A stretch of 56,228 bases of DNA from Methylobacterium sp. (GTDB taxonomy: Bacteria; Pseudomonadota; Alphaproteobacteria; Rhizobiales; Beijerinckiaceae): positions 1-56,228 of the forward strand of contig PNLY01000025.1 of the NCBI GenBank assembly GCA_013823325.1, given 5' to 3'. A program made the position numbers and the translations under genes. A model generated the notes under the pieces. It had not been told where the DNA came from and ran no database searches. It was given only the letters and a program-made list of their open reading frames with translations. Below are positions 10,873-18,978 of the stretch, in pieces (within the stretch, counting starts at the first letter, position 1; each line of letters begins with the position of its first letter).

Positions 10873-11006
10873 GGAAAACCCCGGGGCGAGGGATCGGTGC
10901 GCCGTGCTCGGCGCAATGCGGCGCAAATATGTCTGAACTTGCTCAATGAAGCGTTACGCCATCCGGATGTCGATTAACGATCGCTGAGCGGCTGCGGTCG
11001 CGGCAC

Positions 11007-11036
11007 AAAAAAGGGCGGCAGCCGAAGCCACCGCCC
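11007..11036 (-). terminator. Rho-independent terminator of the DUF1127 gene
   Basis: Read on the minus strand, GGGCGG ... CCGCCC (11036-11013) forms a stem closed by a TTCG tetraloop with further G-C and G-U pairs, followed by six T (11012-11007). It starts 25 bases after the DUF1127 stop. This is the best-formed terminator in the window. Confidence 0.85.
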
Positions 11037-11060
11037 GCAGGGACGCGTCACGCCAAGGGG

Positions 11061-11426
11061 TCAGGCTTTGCACGCGATCTTGATCTCCTTTGCGCCCGGT
11101 CGCACCGCGGCCGGGATCACCATGGGCCGTCGAACCCCTGCCTCTCGGCGGCTCGCGGCAACGGATTGCTGCTGGTCCGAGCGGGCCTGCAGCACGCTCG
11201 ACGGGTCGCTCAGCCAGGAGACAGCGAGCGCGCCATCGATATCGGAGCGGACGAGGCCGATATCCTTCAGCCCGCGCTCGTCGAGCTCGCTGAGGCGCAT
11301 CACCTCTCGGCGGTGCAGGACGGCGCGCACCAGGTTTTTCGTGCCCATGACCGAATGGGCGGCAGCACGCGCCGCGCCGCCGGAAACGGCAGACAAGGTC
11401 TTCGTGACGAAGGTCATGACCAGCAT
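11061..11426 (-). CDS. DUF1127 domain protein, long version
   Basis: 121 residues. Residues 37-66 (LHRREVMRLSELDERGLKDIGLVRSDIDGAL) fit the DUF1127/YjiS arginine-rich helical motif, normally found in 45-90 residue proteins; a small DUF1127 protein is linked to phosphate and RNA metabolism in Agrobacterium. Here the motif is preceded by about 35 Ala/Val-rich residues and followed by about 55 residues ending in IKIACKA. A strong GAGGAGG lies 5 bases before the ATG. The gene is divergent from a LysR regulator 170 bases away, and that regulator is the likely controller. A clear terminator follows. Confidence 0.75.
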   Translation of the reverse strand: MLVMTFVTKTLSAVSGGAARAAAHSVMGTKNLVRAVLHRREVMRLSELDERGLKDIGLVRSDIDGALAVSWLSDPSSVLQARSDQQQSVAASRREAGVRRPMVIPAAVRPGAKEIKIACKA

Positions 11427-11504
11427 GACGGCCTCCTCGGGGTTGGACGTAGGAATTCGCCTCCCGGCCTGACCGGGGTCGATCAGGCATCAGCGGGAGA
11501 TTGC

Positions 11505-11541
11505 CCAAACGATAACTCCGCACTGGCCATCAGCCAAACGA
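11505..11541. promoter_or_regulatory. Possible LysR operator: direct repeat CCAAACGA
   Basis: In the 170-base gap between the divergent DUF1127 and LysR genes the octamer CCAAACGA occurs twice (11505-11512 and 11534-11541), 29 bases apart, close to three helical turns. The flanks GCCCAAACGATAAC and GCCAAACGAATGG are also similar. This is a plausible site for the adjacent regulator, but no family consensus was tested. Confidence 0.3.
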
Positions 11542-11596
11542 ATGGTTATGATGCTAAACACAACCGATCTTGATGAACCTCTGGCAGGAGGCCGGC

Positions 11597-12478
11597 ATGG
11601 CCCATGTGCTCGACGCCGATCAGCTCAAGACCTTCGTCGCCATCGCCGACACCGGTTCCTTCACCCGCGCCGCCGAGATCGTCTTCAAGACGCAATCGGC
11701 CGTTTCGATGCAGATGAAGCGGCTGGAGGAGCGCGTCGGCCGCCCGCTCTTCGGCCGCGATGGACGCCACGCCAAGCTGACCGAGGATGGCGAGCGCCTG
11801 CTCGACTATGCCCGCCGCATCGTGCGGCTCAATCTCGAATGCGTCGCGAGCTTCACCGAGGCCGACCTCAAGGGCCGCATCCGGCTCGGCGTGCCCGACG
11901 ATTACGCCGACCGCTATTTGCCGGAGATCCTGGCGCGCTTTGCCCGCTCAAACCCGCGCACCGAGGTCACCGTGGTCTGCGAGCCGACGCCGATGCTGGC
12001 GGAGCGGATCGGGGGCGGCGACATCGACCTTGCGATCATCACCCATGTCGAGGGGCGCGGCCAGGGCGAGATTATCCGGATCGAGCCGCTGCTCTGGGTC
12101 ACCTCGGCCCGCCATTGCGTCCATGAGGAGGATCCGCTGCCGCTGGCGCTGGGCCGCCCGACCTGCAACTGGCGCCAGGCGGCGGTCGAGGCGCTGGAGA
12201 GCAAGGGACGGCGCTTCCGCGTGCTCTATGCCAGCTGGAACTCGACCGCGGTCGGCGCGGCGGTGGTGGCGGGCCTCGCCGTCTCGGTGCTGCCGGAAAG
12301 CGCAGTCAGGCCCGGCATGCGCATCCTGGGACCGGCGGAAGGCTTCTCCACTTTGCCCTCCTGCAAGATCGGCCTGCTGCGCACGCGGCACGACCCCTCG
12401 ATCCTGTCGAACGCGCTCGCCGAGCACATCATCCAGAGCCTGGACAACCTGCAGAGCTTCAAGGTGGCGGCAGAGTAG
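11597..12478 (+). CDS. LysR family transcriptional regulator
   Basis: 293 residues from ATG 11597, chosen because AGGAGG (11586-11591) lies 5 bases upstream; a TTG at 11570 and an ATG at 11573 are in frame but have no such site. The N-terminal winged helix-turn-helix is LDADQLKTFVAIADTGSFTRAAEIVFKTQSAVSMQMKRLEERVGRPLF, a textbook LTTR pattern. Residues from about 92 on are a periplasmic-binding-protein-like effector domain (IRLGVPDDYADRYLPEIL). The target is probably the divergent DUF1127 gene and itself, as is usual for this family. The effector is unknown. Confidence 0.93.
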   Translation: MAHVLDADQLKTFVAIADTGSFTRAAEIVFKTQSAVSMQMKRLEERVGRPLFGRDGRHAKLTEDGERLLDYARRIVRLNLECVASFTEADLKGRIRLGVPDDYADRYLPEILARFARSNPRTEVTVVCEPTPMLAERIGGGDIDLAIITHVEGRGQGEIIRIEPLLWVTSARHCVHEEDPLPLALGRPTCNWRQAAVEALESKGRRFRVLYASWNSTAVGAAVVAGLAVSVLPESAVRPGMRILGPAEGFSTLPSCKIGLLRTRHDPSILSNALAEHIIQSLDNLQSFKVAAE

Positions 12479-12494
12479 GCGATGCGCACCCTCA

Positions 12495-13022
12495 CTATGG
12501 CCGGGTGCGCAAATTCACACTGAAGGCGCGGAAATCCTTGGTGGTGAAGCCCCAATTCTGCGCGAAACCCAGGATGATCGGCTTATGCGTATACGTCGCG
12601 AGGACAGCAACGCCCGTGTCCTTGTTGGCCAACATAGCAAGGGCAGCGGTGTTAATGTCGGCAGGTAGGTAGGTCATAGTCAGTTCCATGTTCTGGATCT
12701 GATTATTGTCTTTCGTAAACGACGCCGCACCGATCTGCATATCGGTTAGTTGCGGCGCGATATTGGCTCTCCTATCGTTGAGCGAGAGCGCTACTTGCGT
12801 GCGGCAAGTCAGATCGGGGCATGCAGCAAGGACCTGTGCGGCCTCTGCGGTTATGCGATTGAGATCACGTTGAACCGTGATCATCTGGATGAGATCGACA
12901 GCCCCCGAAAGCAGCATGAACGCCATGGTGCTGATCAGTGCGAATTCGATCGCCGCTACGCCGCGCTCGTCGCCAGCGATTCGCCGCATCCGCATGCGTT
13001 TGAGCATCGTCGTCATCTGCAT
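12495..13022 (-). CDS. TadE/TadF-like minor pilin
   Basis: 175 residues from ATG 13022, which overlaps the stop of the preceding gene (TGATG), so the two are translationally coupled. After a short basic lead (MLKRMRMRRIAGDERG) comes VAAIEFALISTMAFMLLSGAVDLIQ, a class III prepilin-like hydrophobic helix with the E+5-type glutamate and a Gly before it. The remaining 130 residues are predicted extracellular, with one Cys pair (ACPDLTC). By family it is a pseudopilin of the Flp/Tad pilus. It is the last of four pilus-type genes on the minus strand and is convergent with the LysR gene. Confidence 0.8.
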   Translation of the reverse strand: MQMTTMLKRMRMRRIAGDERGVAAIEFALISTMAFMLLSGAVDLIQMITVQRDLNRITAEAAQVLAACPDLTCRTQVALSLNDRRANIAPQLTDMQIGAASFTKDNNQIQNMELTMTYLPADINTAALAMLANKDTGVAVLATYTHKPIILGFAQNWGFTTKDFRAFSVNLRTRP

Positions 13023-13471
13023 CACGGCCGTTTCGCGTAAAGCGCGGCTGCACTGATCTTCAGCTGGGAAAGCCCCGGCACAACGGTCACGACAGGTGCC
13101 TTCGCCCGCATCAACATGGGCGTGCCCGCGACCGCGGCGACGAACGTAGCCCCCGATATCGGCTGCTCTGCCGTCGAGTAATTCGCCAGCGGCTGGGCTT
13201 CGATGAGCAGGTTGCTGTTGCAATTGTCGAGCATGAACATGCGCGAACAGATCTGGCTGACGACACCGGTCCGGTTGCCGGCATAGGTCGCGGTGGTCTG
13301 GCCGGTCGCAGCCTCCGAGACTGCGTCATGCAGATAGATCTGCGCCATGAAGACCAGCGCGAACTGGAGGATGCCTAGCAGCAAGGTGATGAAGATCATG
13401 CCGATGAAGGCGAACTCGACCGCGGTCGAGCCTGCGATGTCGCGGCGGAAGGAGCCTAGCCGCACGCTCAT
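13022..13471 (-). CDS. TadE family pilus assembly protein
   Basis: 149 residues from ATG 13471. An in-frame ATG at 13507 exists, but AGAAGAGAAG lies directly before the 13471 start. The N-terminus SFRRDIAGSTAVEFAFIGMIFITLLLG is a TadE prepilin motif (Gly, then Glu-Phe, then a long hydrophobic helix). The exported part has two cysteines (QICSRMFMLDNC). It should be processed by a TadV-type prepilin peptidase encoded elsewhere. It lies 51 bases downstream of the TadG-like gene and overlaps the next TadE-like gene by one base. Confidence 0.85.
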   Translation of the reverse strand: MSVRLGSFRRDIAGSTAVEFAFIGMIFITLLLGILQFALVFMAQIYLHDAVSEAATGQTTATYAGNRTGVVSQICSRMFMLDNCNSNLLIEAQPLANYSTAEQPISGATFVAAVAGTPMLMRAKAPVVTVVPGLSQLKISAAALYAKRP

Positions 13472-13522
13472 GCACTTCTCTTCTGGCCCTGGCGTTTTGC
13501 CATTCATCGCATCAGCATCCCG

Positions 13523-14629
13523 TCACGGGCAGCTGCCGCTGCAGAACCGGATATAGTCGAGCAGGCCACCGGTTGTATCTTCCTTGCCAGCAGCCTGGAA
13601 AAAGATGCGGTAAGTGCCTGCCGTGGTGACTTTCAGTTGAACCTTGCGCTCGGTCCACTTGTCGGTGTGCACGCAGACATCGACCTGGTCGGTAGCCTTA
13701 TCCACATCCTTGGAGGGCGTGCTGTAGGCGCCCGACTTCTTTTGCTGGAAGAAGACCTCGATGCGATTGGTCTGGCTCTGCCAGGTCGCCAGAGCAAGCT
13801 CATTCCATTTCGTCGCAGAATCCGCCTTCACCGCCAGATCTGTCTTGTTGTAGGCGCACAGGGTCTGGCCGGCATAGGCGGGATTGCGGATACGCGAGAT
13901 ATACCAGTAGCTCAGCTCGTAATCGCCCGCCGTAAGATTGGTGAATTCACGCCACATGCTCGAATTCGGCTTACAGTTCTTCGCGCCGAGGCAATCGGAA
14001 TCGAGCTCGGCGAAGAAATTGCCGAAGCGAATCGTATTGGCAGCGAGCTCCGGAATGCCGTTGATCTCGATGCCACCCTGGCCGCTCTGTGTCGTCCAGC
14101 CGTTCCAGTTCTTCAACACGGTCCAACTGTTCGAGGCGACGTTGTGGTTGCTCTCGAAGGATTCCGTGAACAGGACCTTACCCGCCTGGGTCGAGGCCAG
14201 CACGACGTTGCAGTTGCGCTCGACCCCGACGGCGATGCTCGCATAGCCGAGAATGCCGCCGAAAGCATTGGCGCTGCTCGCATTCGCCCTGATGGTGATG
14301 ACGTCGTTCGCGATCGTGCTAGAAGCCGCAGCCCCGCTGATGCCGTTGATCGCGGCGTCGTTGATCTTCGTGGTCGTGATCTGATTGACGGTCGAGGTGT
14401 AGTCCTGATTGGGATTGGCGCCCGTCTGGCGCTTCTGATAGCCGACTTCCTGCGCCGCATGCTGGCAGGCGAGTTCGACCGCACTGGCGATGCGCTGCCG
14501 GCGGGAGACAGCCTGACTGTAGTCGATGCCGCCGCCGACCGCGAGCATGAGCATCGGCGTGGCCAAGCCGAACATCAGCGCGCTGACGCCGCGGGCATCC
14601 TTAAGGAAAGTTCGGAACAGGCCTGACAT
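13523..14629 (-). CDS. TadG-like pilus protein with a large beta-rich C-terminal domain
   Basis: 368 residues from ATG 14629; GAGG lies 7 bases upstream. Residues 10-40 (KDARGVSALMFGLATPMLMLA) are the TadE/TadG-type membrane helix, and residues 41-150 are a helical exported part as in Flp pilus-assembly TadG-like proteins. From about 152 to 368 the sequence changes to a beta-rich, aromatic and Asn-rich region: ESFESNHNV, GNFFAELDSDCL, LTAGDYELSYWYISRIR, and a closing DYIRF. That pattern resembles galactose-binding or DUF642-type jelly-roll domains. Six cysteines in this part could form disulfides. An adhesive surface role is inferred, not shown. Confidence 0.75.
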   Translation of the reverse strand: MSGLFRTFLKDARGVSALMFGLATPMLMLAVGGGIDYSQAVSRRQRIASAVELACQHAAQEVGYQKRQTGANPNQDYTSTVNQITTTKINDAAINGISGAAASSTIANDVITIRANASSANAFGGILGYASIAVGVERNCNVVLASTQAGKVLFTESFESNHNVASNSWTVLKNWNGWTTQSGQGGIEINGIPELAANTIRFGNFFAELDSDCLGAKNCKPNSSMWREFTNLTAGDYELSYWYISRIRNPAYAGQTLCAYNKTDLAVKADSATKWNELALATWQSQTNRIEVFFQQKKSGAYSTPSKDVDKATDQVDVCVHTDKWTERKVQLKVTTAGTYRIFFQAAGKEDTTGGLLDYIRFCSGSCP

Positions 14630-14822
14630 AGAAGGGCCTCGCAAATGCAACAGGCAAGCACAGGACGACTGCCTCGACGCTAGCCGCCGCGCGATTGAGA
14701 AAACCTTTCCGGAACCGGTGAATATCGCCGGTATTGCTGCGGAAACCGGCCTAACCGCACTGCCTTCCAACGTTATGGTAAAATACAACTAAAACTGAAA
14801 GGAGAGCGTCGGCACAGGACGC

Positions 14823-14856
14823 AAAAGGGCGGACCGAGCTTTTGGGAGAGTCGCCC
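14823..14856 (-). terminator. Weak terminator after the Flp pilin gene
   Basis: On the minus strand GGGCG (14856-14852) pairs with CGCCC (14831-14827) and is followed by TTTT (14826-14823). The stem is short with a long loop, so it may only attenuate read-through from the abundant pilin message into the minor pilin genes. Confidence 0.4.
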
Positions 14857-14860
14857 GATC

Positions 14861-15034
14861 CTACTGGAGGCTGGGCAAAATGCCGGTGAACTTCGCATTC
14901 AGCGAGGGGCCGATCTCCAGCAGAGCGGCCACGGCTGCAATCGAGATCAGGGACGCAATGAACGCATACTCGATCGCGGTCGCGCCGCGGCGGTCGCGCA
15001 GGAAATCGAGAGCCAGAGCACAGAAGCGTTCCAT
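14861..15034 (-). CDS. Flp family type IVb pilin
   Basis: A 57-residue gene. It starts MERFCALALDFLRDRRGATA and continues IEYAFIASLISIAAVAALL, ending GPSLNAKFTGILPSLQ. This is a complete Flp/PilA major pilin: short positive leader, Gly cleavage site, IEY with the conserved Glu, and a hydrophobic assembly helix. It should be secreted and polymerised by a Tad (CpaF/TadBC) machine encoded elsewhere, after prepilin peptidase cleavage before ATAIEY. It is the first of four pilus-type genes on this strand; a 231-base gap separates it from the TadG-like gene. Confidence 0.9.
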   Translation of the reverse strand: MERFCALALDFLRDRRGATAIEYAFIASLISIAAVAALLEIGPSLNAKFTGILPSLQ

Positions 15035-15123
15035 GCGCCCAAATTAACACACAACTCCGGACGATTCGTTAATCCGATGCCCAAAACGTGCCGGATCGGC
15101 GAATATCTCGCCTCAGCCGGTGA

Positions 15124-16509
15124 TCACAGGGCGAGTTCAGGAAAGACCGGCTCGACCTTGCCGCCCCAGGCTCCCTGTTCGCGCACCGCCAGACGCTCGG
15201 CGAGCGTGCGCCCGCTCTGGGCGATGGCGACGATCGGTTCGAGATAGATCGCCTCGTCGCGGCCCTGGTCGTCGAGCCGGGCCCGGCGAGCAAGGCCTGC
15301 ACGCGACAGCTCGACGACCTCGCGGGCAAGATCGCGCAGCGGACGGTTCGCGATCCTGGTGTTGAGCCCGGCCTTCGGCACGGTGTCGCGCAGTTGCTGA
15401 CGTTCCTCGGCGCTCCAACCCTTGACCAGGTCCCAGGCGGCCGCGAGCGCGGCGTCGTCATAGAGCAGGCCGACCCAGAAGGCCGGCAGCGCGTTCAGCA
15501 TCTCGACCGGGCCGGCATCGGCGCCGCGCATCTCGATATAGCGCTTCAGCCGCACCTCGGGGAACAGGGTCCCGAGATGGTTGACCCAGTCCGACATGGT
15601 GGCGCGCTCGCCCGGCAATTGCGGGAGCTTGCCGGCGAGGAGGTCGCGGAACGAGGCTCCGGCGACGTCGTGATAGGTGTCGCCGCGCTTGACGAAGTAC
15701 ATGGGAACATCGAGCGCCCAGTCGACATAGGCCTCGTAGGACATGCCTTCGTCGAAGGCGAAAGGCAGCATGCCGGAACGGGCATTGTCGGTATCGCGCC
15801 AGATCTCGGAGCGCATCGACTGGAAGCCGTTGAGCCTGCCTTCGCTGAAGGGCGAGGCGGCGAAGAGCGCCGCTGCCAGCGGCTGCAGGGCAAGCGAGAC
15901 CCGCAGCTTGCGCACCATGTCGGCCTCATCGGCGAAGTCGAGATTCACCTGCACGGTGCAGGTGCGGAACATCATGTCGAGGCCGCGCGTGCCGACCTTC
16001 GGCATGTAGTTCTTCATGATCTGATAGCGCCGCTTCGGCATCATCGGTGTCTGCTCGCGCGTCCAGAGCGGCGAGTGCCCGAGCGGCAGGAAGCCGATGC
16101 CGTGCGGCTCGGCGACAACCTTGAGATCGGCGAGGTGCTGCTCGAGCTCGCCGGCGGTCTCATGCACATTTGCAAGCGGCGCGCCGGAAAGCTCGAACTG
16201 GCCGCCGGGCTCCAGCGAGATCGCGCCGCCGCCATCGGGACCGGCGAGGCCGATGATGTGGCCGGCATCGAGGATCGGCTCCCAGCCGAGGCGCTGCTGC
16301 ATGCCCTCGAGCAATTGCCTGATGCCGCCGCTGCGGCCGGCCGCAGCGCCCTCATAGGGAACCGGGCTGAGATCGTCGCGATAGAACGGGAACTTCTCGT
16401 GCTCGGTGCCGAGCCTGAATTCCGAAGCCGGTTTTTCGCCCTGCGCGATCCAGCCGACGAGTTCGGCCTTCGAGCTGATCGGAGTCGAATCGGATACGTC
16501 GCGGGCCAT
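15124..16509 (-). CDS. gshA: Glutamate--cysteine ligase
   Basis: 461 residues; the first step of glutathione synthesis. It belongs to the plant-like/alphaproteobacterial GCL group rather than the E. coli type: FRLGTEHEKFPF near the N-terminus (metal and glutamate binding), AISLEPGGQFELSG, RTCTVQVNLDFADE and GRLNGFQSMRSEIW. ATG 16509 was chosen because a GGAG lies 6 bases upstream; an in-frame ATG ten codons earlier is possible. The next gene upstream on the strand encodes a second member of the same fold (YbdK type). The glutathione made here may gate the Kef-type antiporter at 4.6 kb, as an inference from the families. Confidence 0.93.
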   Translation of the reverse strand: MARDVSDSTPISSKAELVGWIAQGEKPASEFRLGTEHEKFPFYRDDLSPVPYEGAAAGRSGGIRQLLEGMQQRLGWEPILDAGHIIGLAGPDGGGAISLEPGGQFELSGAPLANVHETAGELEQHLADLKVVAEPHGIGFLPLGHSPLWTREQTPMMPKRRYQIMKNYMPKVGTRGLDMMFRTCTVQVNLDFADEADMVRKLRVSLALQPLAAALFAASPFSEGRLNGFQSMRSEIWRDTDNARSGMLPFAFDEGMSYEAYVDWALDVPMYFVKRGDTYHDVAGASFRDLLAGKLPQLPGERATMSDWVNHLGTLFPEVRLKRYIEMRGADAGPVEMLNALPAFWVGLLYDDAALAAAWDLVKGWSAEERQQLRDTVPKAGLNTRIANRPLRDLAREVVELSRAGLARRARLDDQGRDEAIYLEPIVAIAQSGRTLAERLAVREQGAWGGKVEPVFPELAL

Positions 16510-16723
16510 TTGCGCTCCGGCATGCGTGCACTGGCGCACCGTCTGCCGATTTGGGCAGCCGGACAGCGCGCCTGAACGAGTGCGACATGAGCAGCGGACG
16601 CGAAGGCCCGCCGCGCCATGCGCTGAGGAGCGCCAGCAATAGGCGAGCAGCGTTCATCCGACAACGACCGCAAACGCGTGCACCCACGCGTCGACCTTGC
16701 ATCAATGCATGATCACAAAGCCG

Positions 16724-17899
16724 TCAAGCCGCCCCGCGCAGCAGATTTGCACCGTTGGGCATGGCCCCGTCATCATCTGCACGCGTCTGCGCCGCGATCC
16801 AGTCAGTGACCGCGACGAGCCCGGCACTCTGGCCTCCTGCCCCGGCACGCGCCTCCTCGAAGATCGCGAGCTGCATGTCGGCGCTGGTGCCGCCAGTGAC
16901 GATGGTGCGGCAATGAGCGAGATCAAGACCGCAGCCGAGTGCAGTGGCGTCCTCGTCCAGGATATCCAACACCTCGTCCAGCACCTGCCCGACCGGCAGC
17001 ATGGCGCGGCGTTTCTCGCAGACGAAGCCGCCATGAACGCCATAGCGCTGGGCACGCCAGATATTTTCGCCGGCGAGCGCCCGCGAGGCGGCGGTCAGGT
17101 CGGCGTTGAGTCCGGGCTTGCGCGCGAGATGGCGCACCAGGCAGCGATAGAGCGCAGTAATGGCGAGCGTGTCGTCGAGCCGAGTGCAGCTGTCGGCGAC
17201 GCGCAGCTCCAATGTCGGATGCTGATGCGAGGGCCGGATCGCCCACCAGACGAAGCTGGAATCGCGCATCGCCCCGGCCGCGACCATGGTGTCGACATAA
17301 GCGCGATAGTCCGCGGCATCGGAGAAGAGCTCAGGCAGGCCGGTGCGCGGCAATTCCGCATAGGCACAGAGGCGGTAGCCCATCAATCCGGTCCGGCGCC
17401 CCTGCCAGAACGGCGAGGACGTCGACAGTGCGAGCAGCAGCGGCAGGAAAGGCAGCATCCGGACCATGATCGAGATGCGCTGGTCTTCGTCGGGCACCTC
17501 GACATGCACATGCAGGCCGCAGAGCTGGTTGCGGCTGCCGAGCATCTGCAGGTCGCGCATGATGCCGTCATAGCGCTTGGCCTCGGTGGCGCGCTGGCGG
17601 GCCCAAACGGCGCTCGGATGGGTGCCGCAGGCGAGCAGCAGCATGTCGTGCTCGCGCGCGATCGAAGCCAGCCCCGAGCGCAGCCGCCGCAGCGCATGGC
17701 GAGCCTGCGTCATGCTCTCGCAGACCGGCGTCGCCACCTCGATCTGGGATTGCAGCATCTCGCGCTGCAACTCGTCGGGAAAGGCATCCTGTGCCGCCTC
17801 GATGAAACGCGGTGCGATCTTGCGCACGGCGCCGCGGCTTTCGGCATCGGACAGGAAATATTCTTCCTCGACACCGAAGCGGTAGGCGCTGCTCACCAT
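16724..17899 (-). CDS. YbdK-family carboxylate-amine ligase
   Basis: 391 residues starting MVSSAYRFGVEEEYFL. GVEEEYF is the GCS2 (glutamate-cysteine ligase 2) signature. LQSQIEVATPVC, CGLHVHVEVPDED and HPTLELRVAD hold the conserved Glu and His of the ATP and amino-acid site. E. coli YbdK shows weak glutamate-cysteine ligase activity in vitro; the physiological product of the family is unsettled. The gene is transcribed in the same direction as gshA, about 215 bases upstream of it, so the two may be co-transcribed. Full length. Confidence 0.88.
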   Translation of the reverse strand: MVSSAYRFGVEEEYFLSDAESRGAVRKIAPRFIEAAQDAFPDELQREMLQSQIEVATPVCESMTQARHALRRLRSGLASIAREHDMLLLACGTHPSAVWARQRATEAKRYDGIMRDLQMLGSRNQLCGLHVHVEVPDEDQRISIMVRMLPFLPLLLALSTSSPFWQGRRTGLMGYRLCAYAELPRTGLPELFSDAADYRAYVDTMVAAGAMRDSSFVWWAIRPSHQHPTLELRVADSCTRLDDTLAITALYRCLVRHLARKPGLNADLTAASRALAGENIWRAQRYGVHGGFVCEKRRAMLPVGQVLDEVLDILDEDATALGCGLDLAHCRTIVTGGTSADMQLAIFEEARAGAGGQSAGLVAVTDWIAAQTRADDDGAMPNGANLLRGAA

Positions 17900-18065
17900 G
17901 ATGTATCTCCCCCGTGGCGGACCGCTCCGATACGAAGCAGCGGCGCCAGACTGCCAGTCAATGAGTCGGAACTGCGACCGGAGGCGCAGTTTCGCCGCCT
18001 AAACGCGCAACCAGTCGTCACGTTCCCACTGGCAAGGAGGAGCCGGTTCCCTGCAAGTCGCAGAA

Positions 18066-18806
18066 CTAGTTGACGGACCAGTCTCCGAGCGTCGCCTGCA
18101 CGACAGCAAGCGCCGCGACCGCCGCGGTGTCAGCCCGCAGGATTCGCGGGCCCAGCGACAGGCGCAGCACCCGCTCGCGCTGGAGGATCAGAGCGCGCTC
18201 CGATTCGTCGAAGCCCCCTTCCGGTCCGATCAGCACGGCGAGCAGCCCGCGCGAGGCCTTCTGCAAGGCGGCGATGGGGCTCTGCGGCTCCTGCGCCTCG
18301 TCGCAGAAGATCAGCAGCCGCTCCGGCTCGAGCGCGGCCAGCGCGGCGGCGAGCGGCTGTTCGGCCCGGATCTGCGGCAAAGCGAGGATGCCGCATTGCT
18401 CGGCCGCCTCGACCGCATTGGCCGCGAGCCGGTCGAGATTGAGCCGCGAGACCTGGGTGTAGCGCGTCAGCACCGGCTGGAGCACGCCCGCTCCCATCTC
18501 CACCGCCTTCTGCGCCATGTAATCGAGCCGGGCGTGCTTCAGCGGCGCGAAAAGATAGAGAAGATCGGACGCCGGCGGCTGCGGGCGCACCTGCTCCAGC
18601 GCCTCCAGGCTCGCCTGCTTGCGCCCCTCCGCCCGGATCGCGCAGAGCCATTCGCCGTCCCGGCCATTGAAGGCGAGGATGCTGTCGCCGCTGCGCAGCC
18701 GCAGCACGTTCAGCAGGTAATTGGCCTGGTCGCGCGCGAGCTCCAGCACGGCGCCCGCCGCCAACGGCGCCTCGCTGTACAGCCTGTGCTTGGTGAAATC
18801 CCGCAT
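18066..18806 (-). CDS. rsmE: 16S rRNA (uracil1498-N3)-methyltransferase
   Basis: 246 residues from ATG 18806 (MRDFTKHRLYSEAPL). The enzyme uses SAM to methylate U1498 in helix 44 of 16S rRNA. It has an N-terminal PUA-like domain (residues 1-70, LFV-type beta) and a C-terminal SPOUT domain with the trefoil-knot motifs IGPEGGFDESE and LGPRILRADTAAVAAL. An in-frame start 21 codons upstream is less likely. It is divergent from a small exported protein gene and ubiA. Confidence 0.95.
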   Translation of the reverse strand: MRDFTKHRLYSEAPLAAGAVLELARDQANYLLNVLRLRSGDSILAFNGRDGEWLCAIRAEGRKQASLEALEQVRPQPPASDLLYLFAPLKHARLDYMAQKAVEMGAGVLQPVLTRYTQVSRLNLDRLAANAVEAAEQCGILALPQIRAEQPLAAALAALEPERLLIFCDEAQEPQSPIAALQKASRGLLAVLIGPEGGFDESERALILQRERVLRLSLGPRILRADTAAVAALAVVQATLGDWSVN

Positions 18807-18978
18807 GCTCTTCGAATCCGATCCCGCCAGAATGGCGCGAAAGTCGCCACAATCCCACGCTATCGGCAAGCAATCTCGGTGAAATGCGAGCTGGCGCTTG
18901 TTGGCGCACGGCTCTCACTGTTATGGAAAGGCCCGCGACGCCGGGGCGGGCGTGGGTGACGGGACAAGAGCGGAGCGG

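Noticed and set aside
18807..18978. Longer start for the exported protein before ubiA (to 18898)
   Set aside because: The extra 27 residues lie before a clear signal peptide and would hide it; ATG 18979 has a ribosome binding site.
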